Source: Leptospira sp. GIMC2001
GTDB taxonomy: Bacteria > Spirochaetota > Leptospiria > Leptospirales > Leptospiraceae
Direction: 5' to 3'
NCBI RefSeq assembly: GCF_028462125.1
Contig: NZ_CP115467.1
Location: 1-64,000 of the forward strand
DNA length: 64,000 nucleotides
The notes beneath the pieces are model-generated. The model was not told the DNA's origin, searched no databases, and saw only the letters and a program-made list of their open reading frames with translations. The position numbers and the translations under genes were made by a program. Below are positions 16,930 through 26,456 of this stretch, one piece after another. Each line of letters opens with the position of its first letter. Position 1 is the first letter of the stretch.

Positions 16930-17919
16930 TTGGACCATCAAGGAAATGATGGATTGCTTGATGAAACGGAGCTGACTGCCCTACTCCGTGACGCTTGCAA
17001 TCTTGAGAAATATGCTATAGCACGTGTTATATCCCATCTAGAGCGTTCAGATGGGAGGATGCGTCGTCGTCAAATTTTCCAAAAACTGCATAAAATGGGA
17101 GTCCCTGAAAATAAAGGATTCACTGTAGGAATTACAGGTACTCCTGGGGCTGGCAAATCTTCCCTGATCGGCGAGATGATTCGACATTTTCTTGCTATCG
17201 AAAAAGACAAATCGATTGCAATTGTTGCGATTGATCCTTCCAGCCAGAGTTCGGGTGGATCAATTCTTGGTGATAGAACGCGCGTTATACTGCCAAGGCG
17301 AGAGAAAAGAGTGTATTTTCGTTCGCAAGCTTCTCAATTAGAGCTCGGTGGCGTCAATCCATATACTTATCATGTTATTCGATTCTTGCGCTATCTATTC
17401 GATTATGTGATCGTGGAAACTGTTGGAATTGGACAAAATGAGATAGAAGTGTCTCTACTATGTGATCTATCCTTTCTTGTTTTGCAGCCATTAGGTGGAG
17501 ATCAAGTGCAATTTATGAAAAGTGGGATTATGGAGACTCCCGATGCCTTCATCATCAATAAATGTGATGAGGAGAGTCTTGCCAATTCCAGCTATCATTT
17601 GCTTCTAACTACTTTAGAGTTTCTAAAAGATGTTCTCCCTGGTCGCCAATTACCGCCGGTATTTAAGACATCGGTGGTCAAAAAAACTGGAATCGAAGAA
17701 GTATATTCGCATATTGCACAGCGACCATCACCCAAAGATCAAAAAGTAGAAGCTTGGAATCAACTAGAAAAGTGGATTCGAAACGAATACGGAAGATTTG
17801 GCGTGCGAATTGTCCGCTCTGATCGGGATTCCATTTTTGCTAATAGTAAAAACTACGAAGAGATGGAGAACCGCTTTTTGGAGTTACTCAAAGTTAAAGC
17901 AAGCGATGAGTTGGTTTAA
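16930..17919 (+). CDS. meaB: MeaB/ArgK-type GTPase, mutase chaperone
   Basis: This G3E-family GTPase loads and protects the B12 cofactor of the upstream mutase. The P-loop GTPGAGKSS, the Mg site DPSSQSSGGSILGDR, ETVGIGQNE (switch) and the NKCD base-specificity motif are all present. The length of 329 residues is normal. The best start is a TTG at 16930, placed by homology of the N-terminal helices. It has only a weak ribosome site and probably depends on coupling to the mutase. Next comes the gene-poor repeat region. Confidence 0.88.
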   Translation: MDHQGNDGLLDETELTALLRDACNLEKYAIARVISHLERSDGRMRRRQIFQKLHKMGVPENKGFTVGITGTPGAGKSSLIGEMIRHFLAIEKDKSIAIVAIDPSSQSSGGSILGDRTRVILPRREKRVYFRSQASQLELGGVNPYTYHVIRFLRYLFDYVIVETVGIGQNEIEVSLLCDLSFLVLQPLGGDQVQFMKSGIMETPDAFIINKCDEESLANSSYHLLLTTLEFLKDVLPGRQLPPVFKTSVVKKTGIEEVYSHIAQRPSPKDQKVEAWNQLEKWIRNEYGRFGVRIVRSDRDSIFANSKNYEEMENRFLELLKVKASDELV

Positions 17920-17926
17920 TGGCTAC

Positions 17927-18062
17927 GCACTTACATTCCCCCAGCACAATTTCCTTCGGAAAGTTATGCTGGACAGGTCACGATAGATAGTTTACCGTTA
18001 AGTCCAGCACCACAACAACAAAAGAGCGTTAGCGGCTGAGTGGTGCTGGGGGATGTAAGTGC
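17927..18062. repeat. Nested inverted-repeat element (MITE-like)
   Basis: The outer arms 17927-17947 and 18043-18062 are complementary over about 20 bases (GCACTTACATTCCCCCAGCA against TGCTGGGGGATGTAAGTGC, one extra T). The inner arms TGCTGGAC (17967-17974) and GTCCAGCA (18002-18009) nest inside. The 136-bp unit has no coding capacity and could fold into a long cruciform. It looks like a small non-autonomous or REP-type repeat inserted after meaB. No target duplication is evident. Confidence 0.55.
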
Positions 18063-18169
18063 TCCGCACGGGCTGAAGAAATCCCAATTAATTGATGCAA
18101 ATTTAATTTACATAAGAGCAAAGTGAAATTGGTAGACTACTTATCTTAATTAGGCACAATTTCCTTCGG
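17944..18169 (+). repeat. 16-bp direct repeat pair
   Basis: GCACAATTTCCTTCGG is present at 17944-17959 and again at 18154-18169. The first copy is within the left arm of the inverted-repeat element and the second lies 92 bp beyond it. It suggests a second, decayed copy of the same repeat family. Confidence 0.5.
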
Positions 18170-18603
18170 GAAAAATACAGTTCACACAAAGACACCGCAG
18201 TACCTGCCCTAAGTGGCTGGATTAAATCGATGTATGGTATATTTTTATTTGCTTTAAATCACGTATGTCGTTTTCAAAAAGGCAAAGTATGATTAAGACA
18301 GGTTCAAATTTAATATCTTAATGTTCCAAACTTTCCGCGATAGATAAAATTCTATAATTTCCAATTGGTTTCTGCATCTCAAGAGCTGTATTTCTGCGAA
18401 ATCCTTGATAATGGGTAACAAAATTCTTTTTACCAAAAGGAAACGGGATTCCATCCGGTAGACATACAAAAACCTCATTCATTTTAGCTGATTCGCATAT
18501 ATGATTGAGGTTTTGATCAGTTTAGAACTAATTAAGTCAGATTCTTATTCTTTTCTAAGTGTTACAGTTTCTGTTCCATCTGGATGCATATTCGATTTTT
18601 AGA
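18063..18603. other. Gene-poor stretch between meaB and the glycosyltransferase pair
   Basis: Apart from the direct repeat copy near 18160 and one small minus-strand reading frame, I see no supported gene, tRNA or terminator here. Together with the preceding inverted repeats it is the longest non-coding interval of the window and probably holds decayed mobile or gene remnants. Confidence 0.5.
18318..18482 (-). CDS. Small orphan ORF, possibly a gene remnant
   Basis: It encodes 54 residues starting MNEVFVCLPDGIPFPFG and ending SIAESLEH. No ribosome-binding site is evident, and the frame is open for a further 16 codons upstream without a good start. The composition looks protein-like (FVTHYQGFRRNTALEMQKP), so it may be the tail of a decayed larger gene. 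I do not recognise a family. Confidence 0.25.
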   Translation of the reverse strand: MNEVFVCLPDGIPFPFGKKNFVTHYQGFRRNTALEMQKPIGNYRILSIAESLEH

Positions 18604-20523
18604 TCATTCTAATAAATTACTGATTTTGTATCGCTCTAGACAATATTCGCCAGAAGGATGCGAAATCTTTTGGATGGACTGCAATTGAGATTTCGTATCT
18701 TCTGCCCGTTTGGCTAGTTTCGCATGGAGATTTTCATCTTTGCATGAATAACTGATGAACACGAGTTCATCGAAGTCGCTCCAAGTCTTCCATTTGTGTT
18801 TGTTATCATTTCGTATCTTCTGAGTCTTGTAGCGATCCAATCGAATCTTTAAATCAATCTCAGATGCGATCAGACGCCCTGACTTGTCGTAATTGAATCC
18901 ATCATGAAATCCATTGAATAGAATTAGATTCTTATTTTCTGGAAGTTGTGCGGCAATCCAGCGCGCTGGTTCAAAAATATTTGCATCTTCGCCACGAAGG
19001 CAGATATGTTTGTTTCCAAAAAATCGATTCGCCCAAAGTCCATTAATGCCAACAAGAGAAAGTAGAGAAACCAAGAAAACAATCGCAACCAAGGCCTGAA
19101 TGATATAAGAATTCATCGAATTCAATTTTCGAATATTCAATAATTGAAATACCCAAACCCAAAGCAATAGCACTAAACTTGGAAGAAATTGAAGAATATG
19201 GCGTAGTTGCTTATTTCCTGTCGTAGTCTCGAGTATGAGCAGTTGCATAAAGAGAATCAAACTAACCGAGAGAAGCGGATTCGAAACGATTCCTAAAATC
19301 TTTGATTTCTTTAGGTTTTTTATAATATAAATTGATATAGATAAAAAGGCGAATACAAGTAATATTCGTATTGCCCAAGGCTCATCAAAGACTGCCATAG
19401 GCATCATCATATCCCCGGAATGAGAAGACACCAAACTCAAGAAAAAACTCTTAGTATAATGGTTCACAATCATCTGAGCATCGATAAGACTGGACACTCT
19501 GTCCGGATTGGTATAGATCCAGAATAAACATGGCAAAATTCCAAGTAGATAGATCCACTGTATGGATACACTTACCTTTTCTTGAATCTTCTTGCGATGT
19601 GACCATAGAAAATAATTAAAATCCAAGAATACAGGAAGAGAAAAATAGTATAAAAACAATTTGAAAGGCCTTTGATTTAGATTCAGTTCACCGAATAGTC
19701 TCAAGAAAGGAAGAGAAAGCACAGTAAGTACAACGATCAGGAAAAAAATTCTCCGAATGCCCTTGTAGTGATTCTCCATCGCATAACGAATGAAATTCCC
19801 AATTGATCCTGGTGATCTTAAAATTTCTACAAACAGGATCGCGATAAATAGCATAAGCCCATAAGGATATTTAGTAAAGAAGAATCCAACCAGAGAGAGT
19901 CCAAGTCCCCACCGAATTTTTGTAGAAGGAGATCGATCTGATCTTTGCGTATCTTCGTACAATTTGTACAAGAAGTATATACTCCAGATGAGAAAAAACA
20001 TAGATTGAGTCTCAAGCATAGAGGACATACTGTACGCCGGCACTTCATAAGTTTGAAGGATGAACCCAACACTTGATAGAGTGATCACTCCTGAATACAG
20101 CCAAGACTTCAAAATTAGATAAGAAATTAATGCTATAGATACAAAAGAAGCAATAAGGAAAAGGAGTCCTACTAGCGAATCAAACTCTGTTATCAAAAGG
20201 TTTTCTGGTAAACCAAGCAATTTTGTTGGAATGTACAACAATCCCAATGTGATTATGGATCTTAACGGAGGCCATGTTGGTGATTCCAAAAAGGGATGGA
20301 TCGCTCGGAAAATATTTCCATCTCGAAAATCCGAGTATTGATCTAAAACATTGTTAAGGCGAATATTTTCGTCCCAAGTTAGAACATCTGTATTCGGGCA
20401 AACTTCAAGAAAATAGTTCCAAGCATTTGTAGAAAAATGATAAATGCTTACAGCTGCAATCGTAAGTAATATAAATCCTAAAAGTTTATCAATAATCGAA
20501 TGATTTCGTACCTGAGGATTCAT
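18604..20523 (-). CDS. Polytopic membrane glycosyltransferase-like protein
   Basis: The 639-residue protein has roughly 11-12 transmembrane helices and a soluble C-terminus (about 520-639). An acidic first loop after TM1 (CPNTDVLTWDENIRLNNVL) is typical of GT-39/PMT-like GT-C enzymes that use polyprenyl-phosphate sugars. Its start codon overlaps the stop of the GT2 gene upstream (ATGA at 20520-20523). The pair probably forms a lipid-linked sugar route: the GT2 makes polyprenyl-phosphate sugar and this protein transfers it outside the membrane. The acceptor is unknown. Confidence 0.65.
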   Translation of the reverse strand: MNPQVRNHSIIDKLLGFILLTIAAVSIYHFSTNAWNYFLEVCPNTDVLTWDENIRLNNVLDQYSDFRDGNIFRAIHPFLESPTWPPLRSIITLGLLYIPTKLLGLPENLLITEFDSLVGLLFLIASFVSIALISYLILKSWLYSGVITLSSVGFILQTYEVPAYSMSSMLETQSMFFLIWSIYFLYKLYEDTQRSDRSPSTKIRWGLGLSLVGFFFTKYPYGLMLFIAILFVEILRSPGSIGNFIRYAMENHYKGIRRIFFLIVVLTVLSLPFLRLFGELNLNQRPFKLFLYYFSLPVFLDFNYFLWSHRKKIQEKVSVSIQWIYLLGILPCLFWIYTNPDRVSSLIDAQMIVNHYTKSFFLSLVSSHSGDMMMPMAVFDEPWAIRILLVFAFLSISIYIIKNLKKSKILGIVSNPLLSVSLILFMQLLILETTTGNKQLRHILQFLPSLVLLLWVWVFQLLNIRKLNSMNSYIIQALVAIVFLVSLLSLVGINGLWANRFFGNKHICLRGEDANIFEPARWIAAQLPENKNLILFNGFHDGFNYDKSGRLIASEIDLKIRLDRYKTQKIRNDNKHKWKTWSDFDELVFISYSCKDENLHAKLAKRAEDTKSQLQSIQKISHPSGEYCLERYKISNLLE

Positions 20524-21500
20524 TTCTTCTTCCTTGAAACGTTTTCATAGATGTCTTCAATGACATAGAGTGGTCGCTTCTTGCTTTCTTCATGAACTCG
20601 ACTCAAATACTCTCCAATCAAGCCAATGGAAAGTAACTGTATCCCACCTAACAAAAGAATTATGATGACCATGGATGTCCACCCTTGAATCGTTTCCTGG
20701 GTAAACATTTTCAGGTAGATTGCATGGGCTGCGTATAGAAATCCAAGAAAGGCTGTCGCCATACCAAGATAAGACGCAAGTCGCAAAGGGATAGCAGAGA
20801 ACGAGGTGATTCCATCTACGGCAAATTTTATCATTTTTCCTATAGAAAATTTGGTGCTTCCTTCGAATCTCTCTGCACGTTCGTATTCAATTCCAGTTTG
20901 TTGGAATCCAATCCAGCTAATCAAACCTCGAATATAGCGATGTGATTCACGCATGGAGCATAAAACATCGACTACACGACGAGACATGATGCGAAAATCA
21001 CCTGTATCTAGAGGAATGTCGAAGCTGGTTATTTTTTTGAGAATTCTATAAAATATTTTTGCAGTAGCTAATTTGAATATGGATTCGCCTGGACGCTTTT
21101 TTCTTCTTGCATATACAACATCATATCCTTCTAACATCTTGCGATAGAGTTCGATTATAAATTCAGGTGGATCTTGAAGATCTCCATCCATAACTACAAC
21201 AGCTTGACCTCGAGAGACATCGATCCCTGCAGTTGTCGCAAGTTGATGGCCATAATTTCGAGAAAGATTTACTAGCCTGTAACCCGCTGTAGTCTCGGAA
21301 ATACTTCGCATAACGGAGAAGCTATTGTCTTTTGAGCCATCGTTAACTAATATGACCTCTACCTTATCTGGTGATATCTGCAAATCTTTGCGTATCTGAA
21401 CTTTTACGGATTCCAACCGATCCACTAATTCTGGAATGATACCCTGCTCGTTGTAAATTGGAATTACAATAGATAGTTGAATGTTGCTATTTTTGCTCAT
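20520..21500 (-). CDS. Family-2 polyprenyl-phosphate glycosyltransferase (GtrB/DPM1-like)
   Basis: It charges a polyprenyl phosphate with a hexose. The GT-A domain has LSIVIPIYNEQG, VILVNDGSKDNS and the metal site VVMDGDLQDPPEFI. The tail carries two transmembrane helices (about 230-255 and 265-290) as in GtrB and DPM-type enzymes. The ATG at 21500 with AGAGAC just upstream is preferred over 21515. It is coupled to the downstream membrane enzyme at 18604. Confidence 0.85.
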   Translation of the reverse strand: MSKNSNIQLSIVIPIYNEQGIIPELVDRLESVKVQIRKDLQISPDKVEVILVNDGSKDNSFSVMRSISETTAGYRLVNLSRNYGHQLATTAGIDVSRGQAVVVMDGDLQDPPEFIIELYRKMLEGYDVVYARRKKRPGESIFKLATAKIFYRILKKITSFDIPLDTGDFRIMSRRVVDVLCSMRESHRYIRGLISWIGFQQTGIEYERAERFEGSTKFSIGKMIKFAVDGITSFSAIPLRLASYLGMATAFLGFLYAAHAIYLKMFTQETIQGWTSMVIIILLLGGIQLLSIGLIGEYLSRVHEESKKRPLYVIEDIYENVSRKKK

Positions 21501-21611
21501 TACGTCTCTAGTCATATTTTCATTTGATAAATAGGAAAATAGAATTTTTTTATAGGATTTATCATTGACCCACTCTTTTTGCTTAGTTTATTGGAACGGG
21601 GGCATTGAATT

Positions 21612-21971
21612 TTGAAACAACTTTTAGTAATCAGCCTTATCATTTTATTCTCTTTCCTAAGCAACTGTGCAACAGCAAGTGCTGGGATTGCAACAAGCAA
21701 CATTCCCATCGTTGACCAGAAGTATTCAGTGATAGGACCAGTTGAAAAATCCAAACATTGGTTCACGATAGATTTTGCCTTCATCGGGATTCCTTTATCG
21801 AAACCCCCGGTTGATACAATCATCCAAGAAGCTATCAATGAGAAAGAAGCCGATGCACTTATCAATATCCGCCATTGGAATGATAAGATCATCATTCTCT
21901 TTGTTACGATCAATCGATTCGGTATCAATGCTGAGGCAGTCAAATTTGAAAACGATCCTAAGAAAAAATAA
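21612..21971 (+). CDS. Small lipoprotein
   Basis: This 119-residue protein starts with a TTG codon behind a G-rich site (GGGGG at about 21597-21601). It has a lipoprotein signal (LLVISLIILFSFLSNC, lipobox LSNC). The mature part includes PVDTIIQEAINEKEADALIN and IRHWNDKIIILFV, a layout shared with the next gene (TRL-like small lipoproteins). It overlaps the next gene by 26 bases. Function unknown. Confidence 0.6.
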   Translation: MKQLLVISLIILFSFLSNCATASAGIATSNIPIVDQKYSVIGPVEKSKHWFTIDFAFIGIPLSKPPVDTIIQEAINEKEADALINIRHWNDKIIILFVTINRFGINAEAVKFENDPKKK

Positions 21972-22425
21972 TCGCTTCGCAAAATATTTACAACTTTCTT
22001 TTTCATTCCTTGTAATATTTTTTCTCATAGATTGTATGGGAGGATTTGTTGATAAAGGTGGGCATAGTCGAGTAATACGCCTGACTCCATCAGCAACGAT
22101 TATTCGGTCTTCTGAATACACGAAACTCACTCATTCAGAAGGAGAATCCTCAACTCTATTCTTGTTCGGGTTGTTTCCTGTGACGAATAATTTGGATATT
22201 GAATACGCAATGAGCCAGGCCGTACAAAAAGTTCCTGATGGCCAATCCTTGATTGACATACAATACTGGCATGAAACTCATTATTATTATCCAGTTGGAA
22301 CGGTTTCCGTACTAAAAGTTCAAGGAATGGTAGTTTCTCTCAAGAGAGAAACAGAAGTCATTGAGACGGACAACCGAAATAAAAAAACAAATACAAAAGC
22401 AGATACAAAAACTAAGCAAAGATAA
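21946..22425 (+). CDS. Small lipoprotein, related to its upstream neighbour
   Basis: TTG at 21946 with GAGG nine bases upstream gives 159 residues, and an ATG at 21928 is the alternative. The lipoprotein signal is FSFLVIFFLIDC. Mature features such as LDIEYAMSQAVQKVPDG and LIDIQYWHETHYYYPVGT parallel the upstream lipoprotein, so the two are probably tandem paralogues. The C-terminus is Lys/Thr/Asp-rich. Confidence 0.6.
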   Translation: MKTILRKNNRFAKYLQLSFSFLVIFFLIDCMGGFVDKGGHSRVIRLTPSATIIRSSEYTKLTHSEGESSTLFLFGLFPVTNNLDIEYAMSQAVQKVPDGQSLIDIQYWHETHYYYPVGTVSVLKVQGMVVSLKRETEVIETDNRNKKTNTKADTKTKQR

Positions 22426-22811
22426 TGAAAAAAATCACACCAATATCTATACAAAAATATTTTAATCCTTATAGAAGATTTTTATTAAGTTTTGTTATAG
22501 GGTTGGTGTTATTATCTAGCCTCGGCTGTGTAGCGGATACAACTCTAGATTCTGATGAAGCCAATAGTCAAATCTACTCGGCAATTAGCTATAAAGCGAG
22601 AGAATGTGGCAATCCTATACCCAGTCAATATTTGTTTGTTGTATCCGAGAAGGTTCCACAAAGAAATATCGACTTGTGCACGATTGCAATATTGCGAACC
22701 GAATGTCCGTTGAATTCATTCCCGATCGCATGTGTGATGATTTACTTAGAAGAAGTTAGAGAGATACCCCCTGGAATCAATTTCTTGGATTTTATAGATG
22801 CGAAATTATAA
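22425..22811 (+). CDS. Small Cys-containing lipoprotein
   Basis: The ATG overlaps the preceding stop (TAATG). The signal helix FVIGLVLLSSLGC has a good lipobox. The mature part has four more Cys residues (ECGNP, LCTI, ECPL, ACVM), likely two disulfides in the periplasm. Its 3' end overlaps the TonB-dependent receptor gene by 14 bases, tying the lipoproteins to the receptor operon. No family recognised. Confidence 0.55.
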   Translation: MKKITPISIQKYFNPYRRFLLSFVIGLVLLSSLGCVADTTLDSDEANSQIYSAISYKARECGNPIPSQYLFVVSEKVPQRNIDLCTIAILRTECPLNSFPIACVMIYLEEVREIPPGINFLDFIDAKL

Positions 22812-25170
22812 TATTAAAATTTTCACCACCCTAGTCTTCAGTTTTTTTTTCTTAGCTGAGAGTCTCCAAGCGATTGATTTTCGCGGAAGGATATATTCAC
22901 GAGTTAAGGAAAAGGGCGAGCCCGAAGTTACGGTAATGATTTTTGAGACCAAGAAATTCGCTCAAACTGATGCCGACGGTTATTTTGAGGCAAGTGTTCC
23001 GGAAGCTGGAACATATACTTTTCGTATTCTAAGAGCTACTGGAATGCAAGAGATCAAAAGAAGTGTATCCGAACAAGGTGAACTCGTTACAGTCTATACC
23101 GATAAGGTCGAAGCACCAAAAGGTGGAATAACCGTAACAGGCGAGAAAGAAAAAACAGTTCTTTCTCGATACAAAGTTCGTGGAGCTGATCCTTCGCGTA
23201 ACACCTATGTTGTGGACGATCTCCCGATTCTCTATCCTTTTCACCTTCTAGGACTCAACTCAGTCATCCACAATGACTTGATCAAATCCATTGATATATA
23301 TACGGGAGCATATCCTGCACGCTTTTTTAATGCTACTGGAGGTGTGATCGAGATAGAACTCACCGATTCAGTCGTGAAGCAAGAAGGTGCATTTTCTGTT
23401 TCTGCATTTTCAACCAATGCAATGTTTCAAACGCCAACCTTCAATGGGAAGGGATATCTCATTGTTGCCGGGCGAGTGAGTTATCTTGAGAATACCATTG
23501 GACTCACTGGGCTCGTTCCTGAAGGAATTCGACTACCTCAATACCATGATGCACAAATTAAGTTTGTACACAATTTTGATACTGAACATCAGATTTCGTT
23601 TACACATTTGAGTTCGCAAGATGGTTTTGCAGCAGATCTCAGACCAAGACCCACAAACGATCCAACTCGCGAGCCCTCTCCTTTGCTTTCTGGCGCGAGA
23701 GTTGCACTGGGTCGCGGTTTTGCTACTCAAGGACTTCGTTATACTTGGACACCTTCGGAGAAGTTCAACAACCGTGTAACTCTAATTAACTTCTCTCCGT
23801 TTACCAGGTTCAATGGAGCGTTGGGCACAATCGACGCATCGAATATGACAAGGTCAGGATATATCAGTATTCGTGATGATGCAATCTATCAGTTCGCTGA
23901 TTGGTTAAAAGTCGAATTCGGCGGTGAACATCGCGAATTGAATTATACTCTAGATGGAACAAGTGTGCGCGCAACCGATCCTTCGAATCGCAATCCCAAT
24001 CCCTATGACACTGCGAATCCAGCTTTTGAATCCTATCGTGTAACAGACAAATTGCGAACGAATTATAGCTATGGTTATTCAACACTGCAATTCAAATTCG
24101 GCAATTTTAAATTTGAACCAGGAACTCGTTATGATTACCTGGGGGTCAATCGTCAAGGCGTATGGGGGCCAAGGGGGACAGTTTCCTATACTTTTCCTGA
24201 GGTTATGGAGGGTCTCACTCTTTTTGGTGGAGCTGGAGAATACTCACATTTCCCAGCTAATACACAAGCTTCTCGTTCCGGAGGCAACCCTGATTTACGA
24301 TTTGAAAGAGCGACCAAGTATGGTGGCGGATTTGATCAACAAGTTACTAAAGAATGGTCGCTAAAGGTAGAAGTTTTCAAACAAGAATTCAGAGATAGTA
24401 TAACTAATGATCCATATATATCTACACCAGTTGCAATCAATCCCGATCCTGTTGACTTTGTTCGCAATCCCATACTTTTCAACAAGAGACTGAACTTTTC
24501 GAATCGTGGTGAAGGGTGGTCTCATGGATATGAAGTCTTCATCAAGAAATCCAATCGTCCTGGAACTAGAGATTGGTTTGGTTGGATTGCTTATACTTGG
24601 TCACAGACTTTTCGAAATGCGAACACAGTGTTCGGAGAACAATTTTTCAATACTCCTGTTCTATCAGCAAATGAAAGACGAGTTCTTTATGATAGCGTAA
24701 GAACTTCGCCTGAGACATATTATAATTTTGATCAGACTCATATTGTCAATATCGTCTATGGTTGGAGAATCAACGATAGCTATCAATTGGGTGTGCGTTG
24801 GCAATACCGGTCCTCTTTTCCTATCACCCCAATTATAGGAGACGATGGCGGAAGATTTAGAAACCCAGCGACCAATCAAGTTTTCTTCAATCCGGTTACA
24901 TCACCTGCTGAGAATTCCACAAGGCTTGCTGACTATCACCGAATGGATGTTCGTATAGATAAATTCATCAACTATGAATGGGGATATATGAATCTTTTCC
25001 TTGAATTAATCAACTTCTATGCAAGGAGAAATGAAGTGGGACAGAGCTTCAACAATGGCTTCCCTTACTCGCTTACTAATCCATCACCAAGTTTTGATTT
25101 TAGTACTTTGGAATTGCCTGGGGGTCAGATTATCCCATTGATCAATATTGGTTTGGAGACGAGATTCTAA
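22798..25170 (+). CDS. TonB-dependent outer-membrane receptor with carboxypeptidase-like N-domain
   Basis: The 790-residue protein has a signal peptide (about 1-26) and a carboxypeptidase-regulatory-like beta sandwich (about 27-105). A TonB-box-like GITVTGEKE and a plug domain (SRYKVRGADPSRNTYVVDD, IYTGAYPARFFNATGGVIEI) follow. The 22-strand-type barrel ends with the terminal aromatic ETRF. It imports an unknown ligand across the outer membrane with energy from the ExbB-ExbD-TonB set encoded just downstream. The ligand cannot be read from the sequence. No iron-box or cobalamin riboswitch was seen upstream. Confidence 0.88.
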   Translation: MRNYNIKIFTTLVFSFFFLAESLQAIDFRGRIYSRVKEKGEPEVTVMIFETKKFAQTDADGYFEASVPEAGTYTFRILRATGMQEIKRSVSEQGELVTVYTDKVEAPKGGITVTGEKEKTVLSRYKVRGADPSRNTYVVDDLPILYPFHLLGLNSVIHNDLIKSIDIYTGAYPARFFNATGGVIEIELTDSVVKQEGAFSVSAFSTNAMFQTPTFNGKGYLIVAGRVSYLENTIGLTGLVPEGIRLPQYHDAQIKFVHNFDTEHQISFTHLSSQDGFAADLRPRPTNDPTREPSPLLSGARVALGRGFATQGLRYTWTPSEKFNNRVTLINFSPFTRFNGALGTIDASNMTRSGYISIRDDAIYQFADWLKVEFGGEHRELNYTLDGTSVRATDPSNRNPNPYDTANPAFESYRVTDKLRTNYSYGYSTLQFKFGNFKFEPGTRYDYLGVNRQGVWGPRGTVSYTFPEVMEGLTLFGGAGEYSHFPANTQASRSGGNPDLRFERATKYGGGFDQQVTKEWSLKVEVFKQEFRDSITNDPYISTPVAINPDPVDFVRNPILFNKRLNFSNRGEGWSHGYEVFIKKSNRPGTRDWFGWIAYTWSQTFRNANTVFGEQFFNTPVLSANERRVLYDSVRTSPETYYNFDQTHIVNIVYGWRINDSYQLGVRWQYRSSFPITPIIGDDGGRFRNPATNQVFFNPVTSPAENSTRLADYHRMDVRIDKFINYEWGYMNLFLELINFYARRNEVGQSFNNGFPYSLTNPSPSFDFSTLELPGGQIIPLINIGLETRF

Positions 25171-25171
25171 A

Positions 25172-25753
25172 ATGAATGTATTCAATATTCGATTCCAAGA
25201 AAAACGTTTCAGCAAATTTGTTCTGAGTTTACTGCATTCAAAGAAGTTCATTCAAACTTTTCAATTAATTATTTCCATCGGGATTCTATCATTCTTTTTG
25301 AATTGTGCAGAAAAGAGAGACTACCAAGAAGAATATAATGAGAGAATTCTTCTTCAATTGTTTCTGCAGCCGACTCCTAATCCTCAATCCCAATGCGAGA
25401 ATTCCTTTGTTGCGAAATCAGCTTGCTTGAGTCAGACTAGCAGTCAAACTGCACCCACTGATTCATTATCGTTAGCAACCGTTTATTATGTCCTATTCAA
25501 CCAGGTCAGTCCTAACACAACAGAGCTTAGCTCAACTTGTTCCAGCCTTCTTTCGGGCAGATTTTTTTCAAGATTCACTCCGGCTGCCGCTGACTGTTTT
25601 TTTTCTTGTAAGCAAAATATTTGGGCAAATTTGAACACCAATAGCAGATGTTCTGTTCCATTTACATCACTCTATAATCTCGAATTAGAAAACAATCGAA
25701 ACCTTGACTGCATTCAATCCTGTCAGGCGATAACCAACACTCCATCTCTTTAA
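25172..25753 (+). CDS. Cys-rich lipoprotein in the TonB operon
   Basis: The ATG one base after the receptor stop begins a 193-residue protein. It has a long basic N-terminus and the lipobox SFFLNC. The mature part is Ser/Thr/Gln-rich with about eight Cys residues (e.g. CENSFVAKSACL, CSSLLSG, DCFFSCK, DCIQSCQ). It is probably a periplasmic or surface partner of the receptor. Unknown family. Confidence 0.6.
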   Translation: MNVFNIRFQEKRFSKFVLSLLHSKKFIQTFQLIISIGILSFFLNCAEKRDYQEEYNERILLQLFLQPTPNPQSQCENSFVAKSACLSQTSSQTAPTDSLSLATVYYVLFNQVSPNTTELSSTCSSLLSGRFFSRFTPAAADCFFSCKQNIWANLNTNSRCSVPFTSLYNLELENNRNLDCIQSCQAITNTPSL

Positions 25754-25805
25754 AAAGGTTGGAAGACTTAATAATATTGAGAATCATGGTCAAAAAGGGG
25801 TACCT

Positions 25806-26441
25806 ATGCAAACTTACGTTGATTTAGGTGAGACACTGATTTTTGTTATCATGGGTTTAGCAAGCGTCCTTGCTGTTGCTGTGTTTGTAGAAAGATTGAT
25901 TGTCTATAGAAAAAGCATTTCGAAAGAAACCGAAGCCTATCTTACTGATCTAGTAGGATTTCTTAGAAAAAAAGATATCAAATCGGCAAAAGAACTTGTT
26001 ACATCATCTCCTGATTCCGTCTACAATCGATTCACGGATTTCACTTTAGAAAGACTAGAAGAAAATCCTGAAGGCATTCCAGTTCTTATGGAAGGCAAAA
26101 TCTTAAAAGAGAAAATTGATCTTGAAGAACGTCTTCCCATTCTCAATACTTTAGGCAATAATGCTCCCTTTATTGGATTGCTCGGAACGGTGTTAGGTGT
26201 GATCAAAGCTTTTTATAGCTTGGGAACTCTTGGCAATACTGGTTCAGAAGTTGTGATGAGATCTATTTCCACGGCTCTTCTCGCGACTGCTGCAGGACTT
26301 GCAATCGCAATTCCAGTTGTAATGGCGAATAACTTTTTTTCAAGAAAGATGAAAGTGATTCTTGCCAATTTAGAAATTTTATCTAGAGAATTCGTAGGTA
26401 ATTTTCTTCCGGGCGGACGCTCGGGCAAATCTTCTCACTAA
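25806..26441 (+). CDS. exbB: ExbB/TolQ/MotA-type proton channel subunit
   Basis: It is the inner-membrane energiser of the TonB system. Three transmembrane helices are seen: about 10-33, NAPFIGLLGTVLGVIKAFY and TALLATAAGLAIAIPVVM. The last two are the conserved MotA/TolQ/ExbB core. AAGGGG precedes the ATG at 25806. ExbD and TonB follow at 15 and 6 bases, so the three form one operon with the receptor. Confidence 0.92.
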   Translation: MQTYVDLGETLIFVIMGLASVLAVAVFVERLIVYRKSISKETEAYLTDLVGFLRKKDIKSAKELVTSSPDSVYNRFTDFTLERLEENPEGIPVLMEGKILKEKIDLEERLPILNTLGNNAPFIGLLGTVLGVIKAFYSLGTLGNTGSEVVMRSISTALLATAAGLAIAIPVVMANNFFSRKMKVILANLEILSREFVGNFLPGGRSGKSSH

Positions 26442-26456
26442 GATAAGGAGGAAGTT

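Noticed and set aside
21512..22130. Two minus-strand frames opposite the small lipoprotein genes
   Set aside because: The plus-strand frames have lipoprotein signals and shared motifs. The minus frames have none.
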